Below, one piece after another: positions 52,176 to 60,569 of a stretch of 64,000 bases of DNA. Below the pieces are notes generated by a model. That model did no database searches. It saw nothing but the letters and a program-made list of their open reading frames with translations, and was not told the origin of the DNA. The stretch is taken from NCBI RefSeq assembly GCF_024448935.1, contig NZ_JAMOIE010000006.1:1-64000 (forward strand). The letters are read 5' to 3'. This stretch comes from Stutzerimonas stutzeri (lineage in GTDB: Bacteria > Pseudomonadota > Gammaproteobacteria > Pseudomonadales > Pseudomonadaceae). The position numbers and the translations under genes are program-made. Each line of letters begins with the position of its first letter. The stretch's first letter is position 1.

Positions 52176-53090
52176 TCAGAAGGAAGCCGCGAGTGCGGGT
52201 TCCTCGGCCTCGGGTGCCGGCACGGGTTCGTCCTGAACGGACTCGGCGGTCGGCGCCTCGACGGTGCCATCGGCGGTATCCGCATCCTCGGTCGCCGCAG
52301 CGTCCTCGGAAACGGGCGCCGGTGCGGCGGCCGGAAAGACCTGCTGGCCATCGATCTTGATCAGGCCGATGTGGATCAGCTTGGATTCCAGGCTCGCCGC
52401 CGGTTCGCCGGCACGCTCGCCCTTGGTGCGGAGGTACGCATCGGCCTTCATGTCGTTGAGACGGAAGGCGATCAGCACCTTGCGCTCGGCCTCGATGGCC
52501 TGTACGCAGCGGCGCACCAGATGCTGGGCGTCCGCAGTGGCGACGATGGTGTTGATGTACCGGTAATCCGGCTCATCGACCGGGCCGGCCAGCGCCCCGA
52601 TGGAGCACGACAGGAACGGATCGCCATCCTTCGGCGTAACCTCGCGCGGACGGTTGAGATAACCGATACCCCGGGTGATCAGCTCGTACTGCTCGATCTG
52701 CGCCAGTTCGGCACGATCGATCAGTTCGGCTTTCAACAGTCGGCCCTTGAGACTGGCCGCCGGCTGATTCTTGCGGTCGCCGCTGGTGCGCATGAAGGCA
52801 TCGCCCCAGAGATCGCCGATCCGGAACTTGACCAGCGGACGCTGCCTCGGGTCATCGACGCCGATGTAACTCTCGACCAATTTCTTGGCGTCGGCACCGG
52901 AGACTTTGACGTCGAAGTAGCGGGTGACGGGGTCTTTGGCGGACCCGACGAGTGCGGCGACAGTGCAAGCCAGGAACGGCTGCGCACGGCGGCCACCACG
53001 GACAGGAACCTCCCGGACACGCTGCAAGCGGGCGTAGCCCTCGGTGTGAAGATCGAAGTAGCTCTTCGCGTTGGAAGTCGTATTGGTCAT
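52176..53090 (-). CDS. DUF3577 family protein with two tandem domains
   Basis: 304 aa. STY4534-type ICE protein, sometimes named a replication protein. Residues about 22-127 and 139-244 are clearly duplicated: PFLACTVAALVG / PFLSCSIGALAG, LVKFRIGDLWGDAFMRTSGDR / LIAFRLNDMKADAYLRTKGER, PAASLKGRLL / PAASLESKLI. An acidic Ala/Pro/Glu tail follows (about 255-304). A leader hairpin and a long RNA-like element lie upstream (53130-53340). Confidence 0.85.
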   Translation of the reverse strand: MTNTTSNAKSYFDLHTEGYARLQRVREVPVRGGRRAQPFLACTVAALVGSAKDPVTRYFDVKVSGADAKKLVESYIGVDDPRQRPLVKFRIGDLWGDAFMRTSGDRKNQPAASLKGRLLKAELIDRAELAQIEQYELITRGIGYLNRPREVTPKDGDPFLSCSIGALAGPVDEPDYRYINTIVATADAQHLVRRCVQAIEAERKVLIAFRLNDMKADAYLRTKGERAGEPAASLESKLIHIGLIKIDGQQVFPAAAPAPVSEDAAATEDADTADGTVEAPTAESVQDEPVPAPEAEEPALAASF

Positions 53091-53189
53091 GGTGAATCTC
53101 CAATGGGAATGAAGCGGAGACACACCGGACCCGACTGCGCGGGGGGTGCGTAACCCCGCGGTGGGTTGATAAGGCGAATGGACTAGGAA

Positions 53190-53340
53190 GGTGCATCCAC
53201 CACCGGCAAGCCGATGGTCGTTCGCACGGAGGGATGCGTTGCGAACTGGCTCGGTCACGCGGCGGGTGCCGCGCCGCAACCTCGAAGACCGATGGTTGCC
53301 TGGCATGTCGCTGACAACGTCAGCAAGCATGGGGCAAGCC
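53190..53340 (-). ncRNA. structured leader element (copy B)
   Basis: Plus-strand order: CATCCACC, CGTTCGC...GGATGCGTT...GCGAAC hairpin (about 53218-53246), CTCGAAGACC, TTGCCTGGCATGTC, then GCTGAC-AAC-GTCAGC and GCATGG. Matches copy A in order and in the two conserved loops, while the last stem differs by paired changes (GCCATC/GATGGC in A). Upstream of the DUF3577 gene. Confidence 0.65.
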
Positions 53341-53682
53341 TCACACCGCGCGGCTTCGCACACCATCGGGAATGAGTACTGTCGCCTGACCGCATTCAAT
53401 CGCCGCAATAGCAGCCGATGGTCTCTTCGGCAGGGTCGGACAGGTCGTCCTGGCGTTCGGTAAAACAGGCCAGCTAAGTGCGCACTCGCGGCGGAACCGG
53501 GGGGCTGAGGCAGGTTCAGTGTTCTGCCGACACGGTCATGAGATATTTCCCAGCAGATAGGCACAGCCCCGGAAGCTGGCGCGAGGCCAGTTTCCGGGGC
53601 AAGTGCCGTGGTGGATGAATGCTCCGACAAGGCGGTGCGGAAAGGACGAAATGCCGCCGACGGACTCAGCCGCTTCGCGCAG
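53341..53682. other. intergenic region without recognised gene
   Basis: The stretch 53345-53560 shows no coding or structural signal I can support. The end near 53683 carries a strong hairpin listed separately. Confidence 0.4.
53566..53600 (-). terminator. long hairpin downstream of 53683
   Basis: 15-bp stem GCCCCGGAA.CTGGC with a 5-nt loop; the single mismatch is central. No U-tract. It lies 80 nt after the minus-strand gene that stops at 53683, so it may end that transcript or block exonucleases. Confidence 0.55.
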
Positions 53683-54495
53683 TCATGCGGATACCGCCCG
53701 CGGCTTGCGCCGTGCGGGCTTCTGCACGGTGCTGACGCGAATCTGGCGCCAACTGCCATCGTCGATCAGGCGTTCCAACGTGTTGCCGAGGTCATCGAAG
53801 AACACCTCATCCACGCGCTCCACCAGCTCACCGTCGCGGTGCAGTTCCACCGCATAGAGATCGTCGCCTCGTTCGTACAGCACGGTGACGCGCCCCTGGA
53901 ACTTCGCCGTGACCACGTTGAAACTGATGGCCGGCGGCGTGGCGATGATGTCCTTGGGCAGTGGATCGACCCAAGTGAAGTCGCACGCGCCAGCATCGAC
54001 CAACAGGTGCGTGATGCGCCGGTAGCCGTCGGGCGCCGGCAGCGTTTCCAACTGCTCGATGAGTTGCTGCAGTTCCAGGCAGCGCGGCTGCGGGACCGGC
54101 AGTTTCGCCGGAGCCGAACCGAGCACGAACGTCTGCAGCTTGTAGGGCTGGCCGTCGTGGGTGTACTCGGTGCGTTCCTCGGGGGTATCCGCTCGCAAGC
54201 CGTCGAAGCGGCGTCTGGCATAAGGCTCGACCTGTACCTTGGCACCTTCGTCGGGTTCCTCGGTCACGCGCGACCGGTCGAGCACCATGAACTGGGTGCG
54301 TCCGGTCTTGACGACAATGGCCTCGTCTGTGCTCGCGATGACCTTGCCTTCAAAAGGCTTGGGATCGATATGGAAGCCCATCGTCGATACCTTGGGCTCA
54401 CCGTCGAAGATGACGAACTTGAAGCCGCGGGCATTGGACGGCACATGGCCGGAAACCAGCGTCGGGAGTTGTTGACGAATGAGTTGATGGTCCAT
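53683..54495 (-). CDS. conserved ICE protein of unknown function
   Basis: 270 aa starting MDHQLIRQQLPTLV after GGAGATTTCCC. Beta-rich and cytoplasmic. Conserved-looking segments include SSMGFHIDPKPFEG-like STMGFHIDPKPFEGKVIA, VDPLPKDIIATPPAISFNVV and ELHRDGELVERVDEVFFDD. A basic tail ends KPARRKPRAVSA. No domain assigned. Confidence 0.75.
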   Translation of the reverse strand: MDHQLIRQQLPTLVSGHVPSNARGFKFVIFDGEPKVSTMGFHIDPKPFEGKVIASTDEAIVVKTGRTQFMVLDRSRVTEEPDEGAKVQVEPYARRRFDGLRADTPEERTEYTHDGQPYKLQTFVLGSAPAKLPVPQPRCLELQQLIEQLETLPAPDGYRRITHLLVDAGACDFTWVDPLPKDIIATPPAISFNVVTAKFQGRVTVLYERGDDLYAVELHRDGELVERVDEVFFDDLGNTLERLIDDGSWRQIRVSTVQKPARRKPRAVSA

Positions 54496-54589
54496 GGGAA
54501 ATCTCCAGAAAAAAGGGACTTCCCGGCCACAGGGGGCGGGTTGTCCCAAGTGGGTGGATTGGATGGACGCGGTGCGTCCAGAAGAGGAT

Positions 54590-54690
54590 GAAAGCCAGCA
54601 CGCGATCGGCATGCCGCGGTCTCGATGGCCTTGACCGCCTGGGATGTTGCCGGCTACGCCAGCGAACATGGCAGCAGGATGGCAGAGCCT
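54590..54690 (-). ncRNA. structured leader element, shortened (copy C)
   Basis: Retains the 3' half on the plus strand: CTCGATGGCCTTGACC, GCCTGGGATGTT, GCCGGC-TAC-GCCAGC, GAACATGG. The odd pair of the last stem is G-U only on the minus strand, supporting minus-strand transcription. The GATGCG-loop hairpin is not recognisable. Confidence 0.45.
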
Positions 54691-54742
54691 GGCCGGCCCG
54701 GCCTGCGATAAACCGAACCGGCCTGCACCGCATTCCCGAGGC

Positions 54743-54770
54743 AGAAAAAAGCCCCTCATCGGAGGGGCTC
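54743..54770 (-). terminator. rho-independent terminator after 54787
   Basis: On the minus strand GAGCCCCTC-type stem, loop CGAT, GAGGGGC, then TTTTTT. It follows the gene ending at 54787 by 17 nt. Confidence 0.9.
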
Positions 54771-54786
54771 GGGGGGACATGACTGG

Positions 54787-55530
54787 TCAGGTGTCCACAG
54801 AGGGGGTGTCGTCCTCTTCCTCGAAGACGGTCAGACCGTCCAGCTCGTTGGCATCAGCATCGAATACCAGCACCCTGACGTCAGCCTGTCCGGCCAGCGC
54901 CAGTACGTCGGCCAGATCCTCGGGCATGCCCTTGGACAGGTGCTCCCGGCGCAGTTGCTCGGCGGTGATGCCTTCGACGTGCATCAGGTTCTCATCCGTC
55001 CAGGGTGTGGCGATCAGCTTGACGCCGATGGCTGGGCTGTACGGGATGCGAAAGGCGACGAACAGGAACCCGCTCGGTGTGGCGATATCCGCCAGTTCGC
55101 ACAGGTAGCGGCCCGATGCTTCGGTGATGTGGGCCGTGCTGATCTCCCAGGCACGGCTGTAGAAGCCCGTCTCGAACTGCAGATTGCGCACCACCGCTTG
55201 GGCATATTCCAGTGTGTAGCTGTCGCCCACATGGATGAAGCCTCTATCGAGGGTTCGGCCATAGATGCTGTGGTACACGGCCTGCACGGCGCCGCTGCCG
55301 CCGCACAAGGCATCGAGTTCGGCGGGCACCGTTTGGCCTTCGGTGATCAGCACGAAATCATCGTTGAAGATGCACGCTTGGTACGCCACCTTTTCATCGG
55401 GTAGATGAGCCTGCGATGGATGCAGCGGCAGAAAGGTTTGCGGGTGGCGCTCGTCGTAGCTGATGACGGCAAGGCGCCGAATCTCGAAACCGTAGTAGCC
55501 GCGGGCGAAAGGATTGGATGAATGGTCCAT
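54787..55530 (-). CDS. conserved ICE protein of unknown function
   Basis: 247 aa starting MDHSSNPFARGYYGF, with GGAGAATCAAACC upstream. Visible features are a beta-rich core (FVLITEGQTVPAELDALCGGSG, SIYGRTLDRGFIHVGDSYTLEYAQAVV) and an acidic tail (FEEEDDTPSVDT). Not assigned with confidence; terminator follows directly. It belongs to the run of DUF-type genes before topB. Confidence 0.75.
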   Translation of the reverse strand: MDHSSNPFARGYYGFEIRRLAVISYDERHPQTFLPLHPSQAHLPDEKVAYQACIFNDDFVLITEGQTVPAELDALCGGSGAVQAVYHSIYGRTLDRGFIHVGDSYTLEYAQAVVRNLQFETGFYSRAWEISTAHITEASGRYLCELADIATPSGFLFVAFRIPYSPAIGVKLIATPWTDENLMHVEGITAEQLRREHLSKGMPEDLADVLALAGQADVRVLVFDADANELDGLTVFEEEDDTPSVDT

Positions 55531-55650
55531 GGTTTGATTCTCCGGTGAGGGGTGACGCAGGGCCAACCCCCACCGGGGATCGACCCAGTGGGAAAGGAAG
55601 TGGTGCCGGCAGGCGGCACCGGTATGGATCAAGCGTCGTATCGCGGCCTG

Positions 55651-56313
55651 TCAGCTCAACAGCTCGGACAGGCGGTGTTGCAATTGCCGGCGCTGCGTTT
55701 CGTCGGTGATGCCGGCGAGCAGGCGTTGTGTTTCCCGGGCGAACAGATTGGCAGCAGCCTCCAGGTTCTGAATCAGAAGGGCTTGCCGGATACGGTTGCC
55801 GAGATCGAGCACCTGACCGGAGGCACCGAAGACCGAGAACTCGCGGCTGATGAAAGAACCGTCACCGCCGAAGTTGAAGAGGCGTGGTTTGCTGCAATAC
55901 CAGCAACCCTCGAAGCGAATCTCCTTGAGGCCGTGACCATCGTCGAGTCGCGTGGCGATCAGGAACAGCGCGTCGAGATCCGAGTCATCCTCGAAACGAT
56001 GGTGTTCGATCAGATGCTGCAGATCTTCGTCCTGGTCGGTGCCGAAATGCCTGGAAAGCACGGCCAGAACGTCGTCCATCGTGGGAGGGCCCTCGCTGGG
56101 CACGGACAGCCCCAGCGACTGGGCCAGTGCAACGAGGTCTTCGCAGACATCGTCCCAATGCGCGCCGCTGTCTTCGGCAATCTGGGCGATGTAGACCTCG
56201 CCGTTGCCGGGGTATGAGGCATCCAGCTTCAAACCGCCGAACAGCGCGGTAATCACCGGGGTGACTTGGTCGAGAACGAGGACGCCGGTGGCGTCGTAGT
56301 AGTTGTTTGCCAT
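55651..56313 (-). CDS. conserved ICE protein of unknown function
   Basis: 220 aa starting MANNYYDATGVLVLDQVTPVI, with CAGGAGCC before the ATG. Segments LFGGLKLDASYPGNGEVYIAQIAED and FEGCWYCSKPRLFNFGGDGSF (two Cys, CWYC) stand out. The C-terminal helices end RLSELLS. No domain named. Leader hairpin at about 56330-56375 with CCCCTGCGGA/TCCGCGGGG arms. Confidence 0.75.
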   Translation of the reverse strand: MANNYYDATGVLVLDQVTPVITALFGGLKLDASYPGNGEVYIAQIAEDSGAHWDDVCEDLVALAQSLGLSVPSEGPPTMDDVLAVLSRHFGTDQDEDLQHLIEHHRFEDDSDLDALFLIATRLDDGHGLKEIRFEGCWYCSKPRLFNFGGDGSFISREFSVFGASGQVLDLGNRIRQALLIQNLEAAANLFARETQRLLAGITDETQRRQLQHRLSELLS

Positions 56314-56414
56314 GGGGGTGGCTCCTGGTTGGTGATGCGGAGCCAGCCCCTGCGGACATGGCATCCGCGGGGATGAACCCGAAACCGTGGCTTCGGGCAA
56401 TGGTGGGAAAAGCG

Positions 56415-56876
56415 CTATTCGCCGAAGTCGGTGGGGTCGCCCAGAGACTTCAGCAGTTCGATCAGGCCGCAGTTGGCCAGGACGTAGAGCGCGTTGTAGT
56501 CGTCGCCCGTCGGTGCCTGCTCGCTGGTGTTGATCCGGGCATCCAGATCGAGGACGTTCTGCCGCACCCGGCGGGCGATCGCCAGCGGTTCGGGTGCGTC
56601 ATCCAGGACGGGCTCGCCCAGTGCGGCAAGCACAACCCGTGGTGACAGCGCGTCCGGCAAGGACTCGAACACCGTGGGGGTGTTGCTGCGGCACAGGGCT
56701 TCGGCTTCGGAGTTGCCGATGTCGAAGCAGACGATTTCGTCGTCGGCCGCGCCTTCGGTGTCGTAGTCCACTACCGCGAATGGCGGCAGCGGGAGATGAT
56801 CGGGCCAGTCCTGCACGACGATGGCCTGCACCAGGCCTCCTTCGAGGACGACGGCAAAGGATGGATTTCGGGACAT
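56415..56876 (-). CDS. conserved ICE protein of unknown function
   Basis: 153 aa starting MSRNPSFAVVLEGG, with CAGGAGCG upstream. It reads as a small alpha/beta protein with an acidic middle (DYDTEGAADDEIVCFDIG) and helical end (ALYVLANCGLIELLKSLG). No known motif. A C4/G4 leader (56900-56940) precedes it. Confidence 0.72.
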   Translation of the reverse strand: MSRNPSFAVVLEGGLVQAIVVQDWPDHLPLPPFAVVDYDTEGAADDEIVCFDIGNSEAEALCRSNTPTVFESLPDALSPRVVLAALGEPVLDDAPEPLAIARRVRQNVLDLDARINTSEQAPTGDDYNALYVLANCGLIELLKSLGDPTDFGE

Positions 56877-56973
56877 GGGTCGCTCCTGTGGGAAGAATGG
56901 AGGGACACCGCCCCGAAGGGACGGATGTCCCTCGCTGGGGGTTGAGAAAATGGCGGTGGTCGGTCGTTCGGAC

Positions 56974-57366
56974 CTACCAGCCGCTGTAGTTGAGTACCAG
57001 ATCGGCGATCACCTGACGCCGCTCCAGATCCAGGCCACCGAGGTCGGAAAGCCCCTCGAAGCCGCAGCGCTTGAGCATCGCGGCGCCCTCGCGCGAGTTG
57101 TAGAAGCTCACCATCGCGGACAGGAACATGCGCTGTCCGCCGCTCAAAACGCCCAGGGCGTCGTTGAGTTCCAGCAGGTTCGGACGCAAGTCCCACTTGC
57201 TGGCGGCACGGCGCAGGCCTTCGCGGGTGCCATCGCCAAACCACTCGGGCCCGGCGATTTCCGCACCGCGTTTCCAAGCCTCGAAAAAGGCCTCGGGCGC
57301 ACGCTCGAAATGGCGCGTTTCACGCATGATCTGATCGACGACGTCGGTTGGTAGAAGCTGATTCAT
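56974..57366 (-). CDS. conserved ICE protein of unknown function
   Basis: 130 aa starting MNQLLPTDVVDQIMRETRHFE, with GAGGAGACCG upstream. All-helical by eye, with LSGGQRMFLSAMVSFYN and GFEGLSDLGGLDLERRQVIADLV. Not assigned. Followed on the same strand by the gene ending at 56415. Confidence 0.75.
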   Translation of the reverse strand: MNQLLPTDVVDQIMRETRHFERAPEAFFEAWKRGAEIAGPEWFGDGTREGLRRAASKWDLRPNLLELNDALGVLSGGQRMFLSAMVSFYNSREGAAMLKRCGFEGLSDLGGLDLERRQVIADLVLNYSGW

Positions 57367-57389
57367 GACGGTCTCCTCATGGATGGGGA

Positions 57390-57602
57390 TCAAGGGGTGG
57401 GCAGCTGGGTCCAGCCGCCTCGGTCGAGGGCTCGCTGGGCTGCCGCCGAACTGCGGAAGTACTCGGCCGACTCGCGGGAGACGGGGCCTTCGATGTCGCG
57501 CGTACCGATGTAGTGGCCGGCGGCGCTGTGAAGCACTTCGAGGGGTAGGTGTTTGCCTGCGTAGATCAGGGCCAAGTGGCCGAACGAGCTTTGCTGGAAC
57601 AT
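57390..57602 (-). CDS. small conserved ICE protein
   Basis: 70 aa starting MFQQSSFGHLALIYAGKHLP after AAAGGAGTCC, an excellent ribosome-binding site. It ends DRGGWTQLPTP. A short alpha/beta chain without a recognisable domain. Preceded by a hairpin leader (57630-57670) and the long element D, which supports it as a real gene. Confidence 0.72.
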   Translation of the reverse strand: MFQQSSFGHLALIYAGKHLPLEVLHSAAGHYIGTRDIEGPVSRESAEYFRSSAAAQRALDRGGWTQLPTP

Positions 57603-57674
57603 GGACGGACTCCTTTAAGAAGCGAGGCGGCCCTGCCCCTGACGGGATGGCAGCTCCCGCTGGCGGTGGATGAA

Positions 57675-57830
57675 TCGGCATCGGCACCATGAAGGCGCGC
57701 GTCCGCGGACTCGATGCGATGGCGGACTGGTGTGGGTCGCACGGGAGGGAAATCCCGCGGCAGCCTGAAACCCTGGCTGCTGGCATGGTGCTGACCAGGT
57801 CAGCGACACATGCAGGCAGATTCAGCCAGC
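57675..57830 (-). ncRNA. structured leader element (copy D)
   Basis: Plus-strand order: GTCCGC...GATGCG...GCGGAC hairpin (57698-57722), GCAGCC-TGAAACCC-TGGCTGC (about 57753-57775), GGCATG, then GCTGAC-CAG-GTCAGC and ACATGC. The first stem replaces the GTTCGC/GCGAAC of A, B and E with paired changes while keeping the GATGCG loop. Confidence 0.65.
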
Positions 57831-57884
57831 GCCGCGCCGGCGTCATGCGCAAATGGGAATCCGAGGCGTCCCGATTGATGGACG

Positions 57885-57908
57885 AAAAAAACCCCGCAAT
57901 CGCGGGGC
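57885..57908 (-). terminator. rho-independent terminator after 57935
   Basis: Minus strand: CCCCGC, loop GATT, GCGGGG, then TTTTTTT. It follows the gene ending at 57935. Confidence 0.9.
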
Positions 57909-57934
57909 TGTGGAGGCTCGGGAAGCCTTGGGGA

Positions 57935-58498
57935 TCAGGACGATTCGCCGCCCAGGACATGCTGCTTCCACAAGGCGAAAGCCTCGTCTGGTGGCAGCTC
58001 GGCCAGAATGACGATGGGTGTTTCCTGCCGTGCGCGCAGCGCCGCGAAGTACCCGGCGCGGTCGGCGATGGCCTTGAGCTTGATGCCTTTCAGGAACAGC
58101 AGCTTGCCGTCCCTGATGAACAGCACCTTGTTGGCGATGTCGCGGGTGTAGGCGGTGCGCAGCTTGCGCTCGGCATGCTGTGCTTCAGCCAGATGATCGA
58201 CCAGGTAGTCGAGCGTGATGTCGATGACCAGCGGGTCGTCGTCCTCGCCGGAGATGCCACCTTTCAGCATGTCGGGGGGCAGGCTCCTGGCGAAGGCTTC
58301 GGCCTCGGCCAGCCGTGCAGCCTGACCGCCGAGTGCGCGGATGAAGGTGGAACCGCCGTGCCCGTCGTTGCGGGCATCGGCAATGGCAACGCCATCGAAC
58401 AGGACGGTGGCAGTGAAGCACAGCGTCTCTTCGCTGGCGAAATCCGCGACCTTGAGGTGTTTCAGGGTGATGCGGTCTTGCGTGATGATGGTTTCCAT
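57935..58498 (-). CDS. conserved ICE protein of unknown function
   Basis: 187 aa from ATG 58498 (METIITQDRITLKHLK); the ATG six bases earlier sits too close to AAGGA to be used. Beta-rich N-terminus (FASEETLCFTATVLFDGVAIADARNDGHGGSTFI) and a helical middle (DYLVDHLAEAQHAERKLR). Basic segment KVLFIRDGKLLFLKGIKLK. No domain assigned. Confidence 0.75.
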   Translation of the reverse strand: METIITQDRITLKHLKVADFASEETLCFTATVLFDGVAIADARNDGHGGSTFIRALGGQAARLAEAEAFARSLPPDMLKGGISGEDDDPLVIDITLDYLVDHLAEAQHAERKLRTAYTRDIANKVLFIRDGKLLFLKGIKLKAIADRAGYFAALRARQETPIVILAELPPDEAFALWKQHVLGGESS

Positions 58499-58569
58499 GG
58501 ACATTCCTTGAGATCAGTCGGGAAACGCCACGCCCCTGCGGGACGAAGCGCTCATCCCGTAGGTTGGAG

Positions 58570-58730
58570 AAAGAGGCATCGATGCCCGCATGGGCAGCGT
58601 TCGCCCGAGCGATGCGACGGCGAACTGGCGGGTGGCATGGAGCAAGCTCCACGGCAGCCTGAAACCCTGGCTGCTGGCGAAGCCGACAATGTCGGCAACA
58701 GCGGATGCCAGCATCGGTTCTGGTACTGTC
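58570..58730 (-). ncRNA. structured leader element (copy E)
   Basis: Plus-strand order: GCATCGATGC, CGTTCGC...GATGCG...GCGAAC hairpin (about 58600-58628), GCAGCC-TGAAACCC-TGGCTGC, then GCCGAC-AAT-GTCGGC. The last stem keeps pairing against GCTGAC/GTCAGC of B and D with paired changes. Upstream of the gene at 58498. Confidence 0.65.
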
Positions 58731-58815
58731 CGCGTCATCCGGAAACGGGAAATCAGCACAGCCGGATTCGCCCGCACCCGGTAGCGAGAACCGGTTTTTC
58801 GTCGGCCCACAAGAA

Positions 58816-58842
58816 GAAAAAACGCCCCCGAAATCGGGGGCG
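58816..58842 (-). terminator. rho-independent terminator after 58860
   Basis: Minus strand: CGCCCCCG, loop ATTT, CGGGGGCG, then TTTTTT. Directly follows the GHKL ATPase gene. Confidence 0.92.
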
Positions 58843-58859
58843 TGGAGAGATGGCACCGA

Positions 58860-60452
58860 TCAGGCAGTGACCGCCTGCAATTTGCCGGTGTCATCGAAGA
58901 CCAGGCGCACGGTGGCGCCGGCCAGCTTGGGTTGCACGCCATGGCGCAGCGCGTACGGCAGCAGCGCCTGGACCACGCGATCGGCTGATGACGAGCAGCC
59001 TACGGCGATGAAGGTTTCGATCAGGAGTGCGTCCTCGTCTTCACGATCCTCACCGTAGCGATCGTCGAACACATAGTCGCAGACCAGCCCGGTTCTGGCC
59101 CCCGCCGAGGGGGTCAGGTAGAGCGTGTATCCCTTGCGCACGGCCTCCACTGCGTACTCCACCGTCCCGAGATGGCCCTCCAGCCCGACATGCAGGGTAT
59201 CGACCAATTCCAGCTCCACCTCGTAGTCGGCAAGTCCGGGATTGACCTCTCGATGCAAGGTGGTGCCGGTTCTGATGCGCACCTGCTCAGGGCTGACGAC
59301 CTTGATCAGACGCTTGAGCCAGTGGCCGTCATCCAGACCGGGCTCGTCGAGTACATACGCTTTGGCCGCTTCCAGGTAGATCTCGGCGGTCGGCGCGGTT
59401 TCGTCGTCGGGCTCGATCTGCCAGACACCAAGCACTTCCAGGGCCTGTTGGGCGATCACGCCATTTCCGCCCAGATAACGCCGCCAGTATTGACGATAGC
59501 CGGCCGGCTCTTCGTCCCAGTCCCGGAACCAGGACAGAGGAACGAAGGGCACGTCGTTGAGCAGATCGGCGTTCGACGAGTTGAGGCAGACATGCGCGTA
59601 GTGCGTGACGAAGTCGCTGGCGGCAAGCGCCTGCTTCTTCTCGATCAGTGCCTCGCGGTAGGCCTGATCGACCGCAGCCTGGATACGTGGATGATCTTCC
59701 GTCTCGTTCAGCAGGTGCTGCCGATCCGGGAGCTTCGCCAGCGTGTTGTCAGGCAGCAGGACGACCTGGCGTTCCTGGCTCGTGGGCAGCCTGTCGATAG
59801 GTCGTCCGCCGATGGGCAGTCCCTGAAGAAAGCAGCGCCACTGCGTGCGCGTACCGGACAGATTGATCAAGACCTTGCCCATGGACGTCTCGCGCCAGTG
59901 CAGATCGGGCTTCGCCAACGGGCGTGGCACTTCAGCGCCGTTGAGCCAGACCGGCACCGGAAAGGCTTCGCACAGACGCTGGAGCTCGTGCTCCACCCAG
60001 GTGGGCAGATCCTGCCCGGCCTGCACCGGCTTGACGCCTTCGAGGTGGATGGCGGTGCCCTCCAGATGGGAGCCTGCGATGTCTTCCTCGATCGGCTCGC
60101 CGGCAATGATCTCGGCGGTTCGCGCGCTGAACAGTTTGTCGCGCGAATGCACCGTCAGAGTCTTGGCGAAGTACAAGGTCGAGAGCACACCGAGGCCGAA
60201 GGCGTTCTCGCGCGCCTTGAGTTGCTTGTCCCAGCCGGATTCGGCGATGAAGATCAAGGTCTGCAGGTCGCTAATGCCGATGCCATCGTCGGTGATGGTC
60301 AGGCTGTCCTGGTTCACCGTGATGTGGATCGCGCTGGCCTGGGCGCGGCGGGCGTTCTGTAACAGTTCGCCCAGCATCGAGCCCTGGTTGAACGCATGGC
60401 GCAGATTGGCGATGAGGCTGTGCTGGTTGGTCTTGAGACGAAGGGTTCTCAT
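58860..60452 (-). CDS. GHKL-type ATPase (Hsp90/MutL-like ATP-binding domain)
   Basis: 530 aa. The Bergerat ATP fold is clear: N-box LGELLQNARRAQAS (N33), G1 DDGIGI (55-60) and G2-like RENAFGLGVLST (81-92). After the ATPase domain (about 1-190) the remaining 340 residues are unassigned. It lacks histidine-kinase and MutL C-terminal features that I can see. Conserved in this ICE block, role unknown; a DNA-related or chaperone-like machine is possible. Leader hairpin and element F upstream suggest shared control with radC and DUF3577. Confidence 0.8.
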   Translation of the reverse strand: MRTLRLKTNQHSLIANLRHAFNQGSMLGELLQNARRAQASAIHITVNQDSLTITDDGIGISDLQTLIFIAESGWDKQLKARENAFGLGVLSTLYFAKTLTVHSRDKLFSARTAEIIAGEPIEEDIAGSHLEGTAIHLEGVKPVQAGQDLPTWVEHELQRLCEAFPVPVWLNGAEVPRPLAKPDLHWRETSMGKVLINLSGTRTQWRCFLQGLPIGGRPIDRLPTSQERQVVLLPDNTLAKLPDRQHLLNETEDHPRIQAAVDQAYREALIEKKQALAASDFVTHYAHVCLNSSNADLLNDVPFVPLSWFRDWDEEPAGYRQYWRRYLGGNGVIAQQALEVLGVWQIEPDDETAPTAEIYLEAAKAYVLDEPGLDDGHWLKRLIKVVSPEQVRIRTGTTLHREVNPGLADYEVELELVDTLHVGLEGHLGTVEYAVEAVRKGYTLYLTPSAGARTGLVCDYVFDDRYGEDREDEDALLIETFIAVGCSSSADRVVQALLPYALRHGVQPKLAGATVRLVFDDTGKLQAVTA

Positions 60453-60569
60453 GAGATGACTCCTTGGATAATGGTTTGCACCGGACAGGCACAGCGCTGC
60501 CCGGTGCGACGGGGCACTGAACAGGCGGATGCCGGTGGGAAGGGGAATGGGCCGGTCGGCCCGAGGGAG

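Noticed and set aside
47229-58560. C4/G4 hairpins as terminators of the upstream genes
   Set aside because: They lack U-tracts and lie next to the ribosome-binding site of the following gene; real terminators with U-tracts occur separately at 54743, 57885 and 58816.
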